From Deferribacteraceae bacterium (lineage in GTDB: Bacteria > Chrysiogenota > Deferribacteres > Deferribacterales > JAISNW01), in contig JAITWF010000003.1 of the NCBI GenBank assembly GCA_031285415.1, forward strand, positions 1 through 5,619: a stretch of 5,619 nucleotides of DNA, read 5' to 3'. Every line of letters begins with the position of its first letter. Within the stretch, counting starts at the first letter, position 1. Below the pieces are notes generated by a model. The model searched no databases. It was given only the letters and a program-made list of their open reading frames with translations, and had not been told where the DNA came from. Made by a program: the position numbers and the translations under genes. Positions 1-4,127 of this stretch are shown one piece after another.

Positions 1-48
1 GCCGATAGATTCCTTCTGAATTGCTTTTTCAATGTCTAATAAGGGCAT
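1..48 (-). CDS. Start of a partial gene, probably RNA polymerase omega subunit (rpoZ)
   Basis: An ATG at 46-48 on the minus strand opens a frame that stays open to the window edge, giving 16 residues: MPLLDIEKAIQKESIG. An AAGGAG ribosome binding site lies at 60-65, 11 nt upstream, which is slightly long but acceptable. The rest of the gene lies outside the window. In Bacillota the gene after gmk is commonly rpoZ, encoding the small omega subunit that helps assemble RNA polymerase, and omega proteins start with a short helix of this general kind. The 16 residues contain no diagnostic motif, so the existence of the gene is well supported but its identity rests on gene order only. Confidence 0.55.
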   Translation of the reverse strand, partial: MPLLDIEKAIQKESIG

Positions 49-71
49 TTTGACTGTATCTCCTTGATATT

Positions 72-94
72 GGGTGGGCTGACCCCACCCCTAC
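72..94 (-). repeat. REP-like GTAG hairpin, copy A
   Basis: Read on the minus strand this is GTAG, then a perfect 7-bp stem GGGTGGG / CCCACCC around a 5-nt loop GTCAG. It begins one base after the gmk stop codon and ends 6 nt before the ribosome binding site of the next gene, so it sits in the transcript between gmk and the putative rpoZ. It differs from copy B (2382-2404) at one loop base only. No T-run follows the stem, so it is not a standard intrinsic terminator. The GTAG foot plus hairpin resembles REP elements moved by RAYT transposases; that link is inference. Confidence 0.75.
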
Positions 95-95
95 A

Positions 96-698
96 TTAAT
101 GATTTATATCACAAAGCGAATTTATATTCGATACTACATTAGTACGGCACCCCTCTGCAACATAAATCGAAGAGAGTTCGTTAAATGCCCTCTCTAGCTC
201 TTTATTTACCACGAGGTAATCGTACTCTTTTACATACATCATCTCCTGCGTAGCATTATGCATGCGCAGATCTAGGGCGTCGGTATCGTTACGTTTAATG
301 AGCCTCTCTTTCAGCTCTGATATCGATGGCGGCACAATAAATATATAGATACCGTACGAGATCTTACTCTTTAGCTGCATAGCCCCCTGTGGGTCGATAT
401 CCAGAAGGATATCTTTGCCAGAGGCTAGCATCGATTCTATCATACTTTTAGATGTGCCGTATAAGTTATCATGTACAAAAGCATATTCCAGGAAATCATC
501 TTTATCGATCATTTCATTGAATTTATTCTTATCCACAAAGAAGTAGCTCTCTCCATCTACCTCGCCAGCACGTGCAGCACGAGTGGTGTGAGACACCGAA
601 TACGATAATGTATTAAACTTATCCAACAACATCCTGCATAGAGTTGTCTTACCAGAACCACTTGGCGCACTTACAACAAACAATCTGCCCTTTCTCAT
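96..698 (-). CDS. gmk: Guanylate kinase
   Basis: Essential cytosolic enzyme that phosphorylates GMP to GDP with ATP, in guanine nucleotide synthesis and recycling. The 200-residue length is normal for the bacterial family. Visible elements are the P-loop at residues 11-19 (APSGSGKTT); the GMP-binding stretch SVSHTTR (34-40) continuing to GEVDGESYFF (45-54); EYAFVHDNLYGTS (71-83); the LLDIDPQGA strand (98-106), whose acidic residues and Gln-Gly belong to the active site; the lid with R132, R136 and R145; and KEYDYLVVN (157-165). The usual APRPGE after the TTR motif is AARAGE here, losing two prolines. The ATG lies 6 nt after the yicC stop and its weak AGG-type ribosome binding site overlaps that stop, suggesting translational coupling. 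The gene is second in the yicC-gmk-(rpoZ) operon. Confidence 0.97.
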   Translation of the reverse strand: MRKGRLFVVSAPSGSGKTTLCRMLLDKFNTLSYSVSHTTRAARAGEVDGESYFFVDKNKFNEMIDKDDFLEYAFVHDNLYGTSKSMIESMLASGKDILLDIDPQGAMQLKSKISYGIYIFIVPPSISELKERLIKRNDTDALDLRMHNATQEMMYVKEYDYLVVNKELERAFNELSSIYVAEGCRTNVVSNINSLCDINH

Positions 699-704
699 CT
701 CAAC

Positions 705-1574
705 CTACACTATATTTTGTATTTGCTCTCGAATACTATCGACAGCCGATTTTGCCTCGACAACAGCATTTATTATATCAACCTTAGAACTCTTTGAAGC
801 GATTGTATTCCACTCTCGATACATCTCCTGACATAGAAAGTCAAGCTTCTTTCCGCATGGAAACTCAATGTCCATCACACCTCTAAACTGTTGCTGGTGT
901 GAAAATATTCTGGCAAGCTCCTCTTTGATATCTGCCTTCTCGGCATATATGGCAGCCTCTTGGATTATCCGATCGTTGTAATCGCTTGAGTTCACAAGCT
1001 CTGCGACCTTCACCTTAAATCGATCGACCCAATACATAAATATATCATCTTTGGCGGCGTCCACCCTTTTGGCAAGCTGATCGATTGTATTCAGGTGTAT
1101 AATTATATTGCGGCGCAGATTAGAACCCTCTGCAATACGCATGCGATCTAGATCGTCGGCACACTCAGACACAACGGTTTTTAATAGATTTTCAAGCTCA
1201 TTCAAGTCTGTTGCAAAGCTATACTCCACTAGATCTGCAAAGCCTAATAGATGGCTTAGAGTGATCTCGTCGTTCAATCCGCCAAGCGTTTTCATCTGCT
1301 CAAGCACGTTCATGCTAGATACGTACTGCTGACGGTTCAAGACTGGCGTTTGCACAGGTTTATTAAAGCGAGCCTCGATCGACACATCGATCTTGCCACG
1401 CACAAGTTTATCCTGCACGATAGAGCGGATAGGGATCTCCATGGCAGACAGTACCCTAGGCAGACGCACAGTTATATCGTTATATTTGCTATTAATGCTT
1501 TTAATCTCGACCTTTATATCACACAATTCGTTAGAGGCTACAGTTCGACCGAACCCAGTCATGCTCTTTAACAT
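705..1574 (-). CDS. yicC: YicC/YloC family endoribonuclease
   Basis: A 289-residue protein of the YicC/YloC family; the E. coli member is reported to be an endoribonuclease acting on the small RNA RyhB. The N-terminal signature MLKSMTGFGR (1-10) is nearly invariant in the family. The C-terminal DUF1732 region carries GKKLDFLCQEMYREWNT (241-257), which matches the usual LDFLxQEMxREhNT block with its conserved acidic residues and arginine, and ends with IREQIQNIV (281-289). A Trp (W255) stands where a small aliphatic residue is more common. The start is supported by AGGAG at 1586-1590, 11 nt upstream. It is the first gene of a leftward operon with gmk; yicC-gmk adjacency is conserved in many bacteria, although the remA gene found between them in Bacilli is absent here. 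Confidence 0.95.
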   Translation of the reverse strand: MLKSMTGFGRTVASNELCDIKVEIKSINSKYNDITVRLPRVLSAMEIPIRSIVQDKLVRGKIDVSIEARFNKPVQTPVLNRQQYVSSMNVLEQMKTLGGLNDEITLSHLLGFADLVEYSFATDLNELENLLKTVVSECADDLDRMRIAEGSNLRRNIIIHLNTIDQLAKRVDAAKDDIFMYWVDRFKVKVAELVNSSDYNDRIIQEAAIYAEKADIKEELARIFSHQQQFRGVMDIEFPCGKKLDFLCQEMYREWNTIASKSSKVDIINAVVEAKSAVDSIREQIQNIV

Positions 1575-1581
1575 TTAATTG

Positions 1582-1608
1582 TTTACTCCTAGATGTTTAT
1601 ACTATAAT
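1582..1608 (+). promoter_or_regulatory. Probable slipin promoter
   Basis: A perfect TATAAT (-10) lies at 1603-1608, within the 12-mer TATACTATAATA (1598-1609). The -35 is poor: TTTACT (1582-1587) at a 15-bp spacing, or TTGTTT (1579-1584) at 18 bp. Transcription would begin near 1615, leaving a leader of about 20 nt that just includes the GGAGG site. This supports the ATG at 1636 as the start and argues against the upstream TTG, which would lie outside the transcript. Confidence 0.5.
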
Positions 1609-1634
1609 ATTGCACTTTATGCCGTGGAGGTCAA
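1604..1634 (-). promoter_or_regulatory. Possible promoter of the yicC-gmk operon
   Basis: On the minus strand TTGACC (1629-1634) is a 5/6 match to the -35 consensus and TATTAT (1604-1609) a 5/6 match to the -10, but the 19-bp spacer is longer than ideal. The -10 lies about 30 nt upstream of the yicC ATG. It overlaps the slipin -10 on the other strand, and the -35 overlaps the slipin ribosome binding site, so the two promoters may compete. The call rests on sequence matches only. Confidence 0.35.
1626..1630 (+). promoter_or_regulatory. Ribosome binding site that fixes the slipin start
   Basis: GGAGG lies 5 nt before the ATG at 1636. No comparable site precedes the in-frame TTG at 1579, so the 19-residue N-terminal extension that the longest reading would give is very unlikely. 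Confidence 0.85.
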
Positions 1635-1635
1635 T

Positions 1636-2376
1636 ATGGGATTTATACCAGTGTTAATGTTTATTGTTATTATAGTAGCGTCGCTACTTTTCGCAAGTGT
1701 TAAAATATTGCAGGAGTATGAGAGAGCTGTAGTGTTTAGACTTGGTAGATACGCCTCTGTGCGTGGGCCTGGCCTTATCATATTGATACCGTATATCGAG
1801 CGTATGGTGCGTGTAAATCTGCGTACGATCGTTATGGATGTACCTGCACAGGATATTATCACTCGTGATAACGTCTCCGTCAAAGTTAGTGCCGTTGTCT
1901 ACTTTAGAGTTATCGCCCCTGACAAGTCTATACTTGCAGTCGAGGATGTATATTATGCTACTAGCCAGCTATCACAAACGACCCTTAGAAGTATCGTTGG
2001 GCAGTTTGAGCTTGATGACCTACTGGCTAATAGAGATAAGATTAATATCGAGCTACAGAGCGTGATCGACCACCAGACCGAGCCGTGGGGGATCAAGGTT
2101 AGCTCCGTTGAGGTGAAACATATCGACCTGCCAGCAGATATGCAGAAGGCTATGGCACGTCAGGCAGAGGCGGAGAGAGAGCGTAGAGCGAAGATTATCA
2201 ACGCCGAAGGTGAATACGAAGCGGCAACGAAGCTCTCTGAGGCGTCCGCTATTATGGAATCAAACCCGATAACATTGCAATTACGATATTTGCAGACCCT
2301 ATCCGATATATCTGGCAAGGGGAACGCAACGATTATTCCGATACCGTTGGAGTTGTTGCAGATCTTAAAGAAATAA
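1636..2376 (+). CDS. Slipin family (stomatin-like) SPFH membrane protein
   Basis: A 246-residue membrane-anchored protein of the stomatin/prohibitin (SPFH) superfamily, whose members form oligomeric rings or scaffolds on the membrane and influence membrane protein quality control and microdomains. One hydrophobic segment (about 3-22) is followed by the slipin hallmark EYERAVVFRLGR (27-38), then GPGLIILIPYIERMVRV and the beta-rich SPFH domain. The helical arm RQAEAERERRAKIINAEGE (175-193) is the typical stomatin coiled coil. The C-terminal IIPIPLEL block matches the conserved stomatin tail needed for oligomerisation. Bacterial and archaeal slipins usually have an NfeD-type membrane serine protease gene next door; neither neighbour is one, so it stands alone here. 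It is transcribed divergently from yicC and converges on yhaM. Family assignment is firm; the cellular role is not known from sequence. Confidence 0.93.
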   Translation: MGFIPVLMFIVIIVASLLFASVKILQEYERAVVFRLGRYASVRGPGLIILIPYIERMVRVNLRTIVMDVPAQDIITRDNVSVKVSAVVYFRVIAPDKSILAVEDVYYATSQLSQTTLRSIVGQFELDDLLANRDKINIELQSVIDHQTEPWGIKVSSVEVKHIDLPADMQKAMARQAEAERERRAKIINAEGEYEAATKLSEASAIMESNPITLQLRYLQTLSDISGKGNATIIPIPLELLQILKK

Positions 2377-2381
2377 CGAAA

Positions 2382-2404
2382 GGGTGGGCAGACCCCACCC
2401 CTAC
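2382..2404 (-). repeat. REP-like GTAG hairpin, copy B
   Basis: On the minus strand: GTAG, stem GGGTGGG, loop GTCTG, stem CCCACCC. It matches copy A (72-94) at 22 of 23 positions, the difference being in the loop. It starts 5 nt after the slipin stop. It faces copy C, so the two GTAG feet point toward each other across 23 nt. There is no T-run, so termination activity is unproven, though it could protect the slipin mRNA 3' end as REP elements do in enterobacteria. Confidence 0.75.
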
Positions 2405-2427
2405 GAAAATGCGTACATTGCCGTTAT

Positions 2428-2450
2428 GTAGGGGCGAGGTTCGCTCGCCC
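2428..2450 (+). repeat. REP-like GTAG hairpin, copy C (variant stem)
   Basis: On the plus strand: GTAG, stem GGGCGAG, loop GTTCG, stem CTCGCCC. Compared with copies A and B the stem differs at two base pairs (T-A to C-G and G-C to A-T), and both are changed on both arms, so pairing is kept. It ends 6 nt from the yhaM stop codon, which is read on the other strand. Together with copy B it fills most of the 80-bp spacer between two convergent genes. Confidence 0.72.
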
Positions 2451-2456
2451 TCCCAG

Positions 2457-3380
2457 CTAATATTTCGGCGGCATATACAGCTGCCTTTCCAGCAGTTTAT
2501 CGTACGAACTCCAGCCCCCCTCGGGGATATCCTCTCTACCCAAGATCGACGATACTGCATTTAGTTTAGCGTCCATATCATCCACAAAGTTCAGTAGTAT
2601 CGCTTCGCTGCTCTTTGGCACCTGCGGCGAGCCGAACTCTAGGCTTCCATGGTGGCTCAATATCATATGCAGCAGATGTTGACGTAATGCAACAGGGAAG
2701 CCCTCTATCGTGCTTATATAATCGACCAACATCGTGTATCCTTGTGTGATATGCCCAAGAAGTTTCCCCTCATCGCTGTACTCAAATCCAGCAGAGGTAT
2801 CAAGCTCCTTCACCTTGCCGATATCGTGGAAGAGTGCGCCAGCTATCACCAGATCTTTATTCACCTTCGGATATAGTGGGCAGACCTGCGCTGCAATGCG
2901 CACCGCCCCCAAGGTATGCTCCAAAAGCCCATGTATATAGGCGTGATGCATACTCTTTGCCGCTGGCATATATGTAAACCGCTCCCACGTAGCGGTATCG
3001 TTATAGAATGTCTCAATCAACTTAGACAGCCACTCGTCGGTAACATGTTTCTGCGTGGTCTGCTTCAAAGATTCAGCCATCTCCTTCGGATCTTGTTTAC
3101 TTTTAGGCAAAAACGCCTCTGCACCCATTGCGGAGACGAAGTACATCTCATTCACCTTTAGCTGCGATTGATTATTATACTGCTGATATGTGGCAGATAC
3201 CGCTACAAGGTCGCCCTTCTTCGGATCAAAGGTTAGTTTATTACTATCAAACATGATCCCATTGATCAGCGTACCAGAATCGTCCGACAGAACAAGGCGC
3301 AGATACGGCCGACTATCCTTTGTGGTCAGTTTACTAAGCTCAAAGATCAGATAGTTCTTCTCTTTAACAGTTAAATCCAT
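2457..3380 (-). CDS. yhaM: YhaM-type 3'-5' exoribonuclease (OB-fold plus HD domain)
   Basis: A 307-residue cytosolic protein, close to the 314 residues of B. subtilis YhaM, a metal-dependent 3'-5' exonuclease that trims RNA ends. An OB-fold nucleic acid-binding domain occupies about residues 10-82. The HD phosphohydrolase domain occupies about 145-275, with the expected metal ligands: H155 in HGLLEHTLGAV, the H185-D186 pair in GALFHDIGKVKEL, H210 in GKLLGHI, H243-H244 in ILSHHGSLEFGSP, and D267-D270 in FVDDMDAKL. The HHGSLEFGSP and FVDDMDAKL blocks are characteristic of YhaM proteins. The ATG lies 9 nt after the stop of the upstream Crp/Fnr regulator gene, and its AGAGG ribosome binding site overlaps that stop, so the two are cotranscribed and probably coupled. 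Confidence 0.94.
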   Translation of the reverse strand: MDLTVKEKNYLIFELSKLTTKDSRPYLRLVLSDDSGTLINGIMFDSNKLTFDPKKGDLVAVSATYQQYNNQSQLKVNEMYFVSAMGAEAFLPKSKQDPKEMAESLKQTTQKHVTDEWLSKLIETFYNDTATWERFTYMPAAKSMHHAYIHGLLEHTLGAVRIAAQVCPLYPKVNKDLVIAGALFHDIGKVKELDTSAGFEYSDEGKLLGHITQGYTMLVDYISTIEGFPVALRQHLLHMILSHHGSLEFGSPQVPKSSEAILLNFVDDMDAKLNAVSSILGREDIPEGGWSSYDKLLERQLYMPPKY

Positions 3381-3389
3381 GCAATACCT

Positions 3390-4043
3390 CTATTTTATTT
3401 CAAATTGATTCTTATTAAACGTTATCAATCCCTCATCTCTCATCTTGCAAAGCTCGGAGGACATTGCACTGCGGTCGACGCAGAGATAGTGCGCAAGCTC
3501 CTCACGGTTGTATGGGATCGTAAACTTTGAAGCCGCCCCTCTGTGTATATCAAAAAAGTGTAGCAGCTTCTCTCTAGTAGTGCGTTTTGATAGTATATCG
3601 ATCTTTTGATTCAATAGCAAATTTTTACTTGCGATAAGCCGCAGCATATTCCCGATAAGTGCAACATGAAATTGGCATGCAGAGCTGCACGCCGTGATAA
3701 TTCGCCGATAATCTATCGTGAGGATCTCTGAGTCCTCCACTGCGATAACAGTAACTGGGCTGTGCGACACCCCAGCACAGGCAAAGACTTCGCCAAATGC
3801 ACCCGATACGCCAATCTCATCCAGAATTGTCACCCTGCCATGAAGATCCTCTTTGATAACATGCACACTGCCCGATAGTACTAGCCCCACAAACTTCACA
3901 TTATCGCCAGAGAGCAGTATCACCTCGTCTCGATTAAACGATCTCACCTTTGCAGACATGCACTCAAGCATAGCATTAAAATCGGTGTAGGCGATCCCCT
4001 GGAAGAGAGGGTTGTCTTTAACATTTCGAAAGATTTTATTCAA
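3390..4043 (-). CDS. Crp/Fnr family transcription regulator, HcpR-like candidate
   Basis: With the TTG start at 4041-4043 the protein has 217 residues; a longer reading from another TTG at 4070 adds nine but lacks a ribosome binding site. An N-terminal cyclic nucleotide-binding-type beta barrel (about 12-115) includes the GAFGEVFA turn (81-88). A long dimerisation helix (about 120-150) leads to a C-terminal winged helix: YNREELAHYLCVDRSAMSSE (178-197) is the helix-turn-helix, followed by MRDEGLITF. The recognition helix begins RSAMSSEL (191-198). Many clostridial relatives have Arg where S196 stands. Six cysteines occur (28, 89, 119, 123, 188, 199), without the N-terminal cluster of Fnr, so an Fnr-type iron-sulfur sensor is not indicated. 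It lies divergent to hcp, like HcpR regulators of nitrosative stress; the ligand and target are inferred, not shown. Confidence 0.88.
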   Translation of the reverse strand: MNKIFRNVKDNPLFQGIAYTDFNAMLECMSAKVRSFNRDEVILLSGDNVKFVGLVLSGSVHVIKEDLHGRVTILDEIGVSGAFGEVFACAGVSHSPVTVIAVEDSEILTIDYRRIITACSSACQFHVALIGNMLRLIASKNLLLNQKIDILSKRTTREKLLHFFDIHRGAASKFTIPYNREELAHYLCVDRSAMSSELCKMRDEGLITFNKNQFEIK

Positions 4044-4050
4044 AAAATTA

Positions 4051-4055
4051 CCCTT
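4051..4055 (-). promoter_or_regulatory. Ribosome binding site that fixes the Crp/Fnr regulator start
   Basis: On the minus strand AAGGG lies 7 nt before the TTG at 4041-4043. Nothing similar precedes the other in-frame TTG at 4068-4070. The conserved family alignment also begins close to MNKIF, so the shorter 217-residue product is preferred. Confidence 0.7.
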
Positions 4056-4076
4056 ACGTTGGATATACAACTGAAT

Positions 4077-4090
4077 TAATATTTTTATTA
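4077..4090. promoter_or_regulatory. Possible operator palindrome between the regulator gene and hcp
   Basis: TAATA-TTTT-TATTA is a perfect 5-4-5 inverted repeat, the spacing used by Crp/Fnr-family dimers. It overlaps the -10 of the regulator promoter and lies 37 nt before the hcp ATG, so a bound dimer could affect both genes. The region is very AT-rich and such palindromes occur by chance, so the call is tentative. Confidence 0.3.
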
Positions 4091-4115
4091 TAGTATATAT
4101 GCTTAACTAGATCAA
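4087..4115 (-). promoter_or_regulatory. Promoter of the regulator-yhaM operon
   Basis: On the minus strand TTGATC (4110-4115) and a perfect TATAAT (4087-4092) are separated by the ideal 17 bp. The start of transcription would be near 4080, giving a leader of about 37 nt before the TTG. The same 12-mer TATACTATAATA seen at the slipin promoter is present here (4086-4097). The -35 lies immediately beside the hcp ribosome binding site, so regulator transcription starts inside the hcp leader region. Confidence 0.65.
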
Positions 4116-4127
4116 TAGGAGATAACT

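Noticed and set aside
72..94. Intrinsic (rho-independent) terminator after gmk
   Set aside because: The stem is strong, but no T-run follows it in the gmk reading direction, and the next gene appears to continue the operon. The same structure recurs elsewhere with a GTAG foot, so a repeat element explains it better.
1108..1578. Plus-strand open frames within yicC
   Set aside because: They are antisense to a strongly conserved gene, have no ribosome binding sites or recognisable domains, and need no explanation beyond chance.
1579..1635. TTG start giving slipin 19 extra residues
   Set aside because: There is no ribosome binding site before the TTG, it lies upstream of the likely transcription start, and the ATG at 1636 has GGAGG at 5 nt and a natural membrane segment right after it.
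4044..4070. TTG start giving the Crp/Fnr regulator 9 extra residues
   Set aside because: The TTG at 4068-4070 lacks a ribosome binding site, whereas the TTG at 4041-4043 has AAGGG 7 nt upstream and begins where family members usually begin.
4102..4115. Fnr box in TTAACTAGATCAA upstream of hcp
   Set aside because: The right half ATCAA matches, but at the required 4-bp spacing the left half is CTTAA, matching TTGAT poorly. The TTGATC on the minus strand is better explained as the -35 of the regulator promoter.
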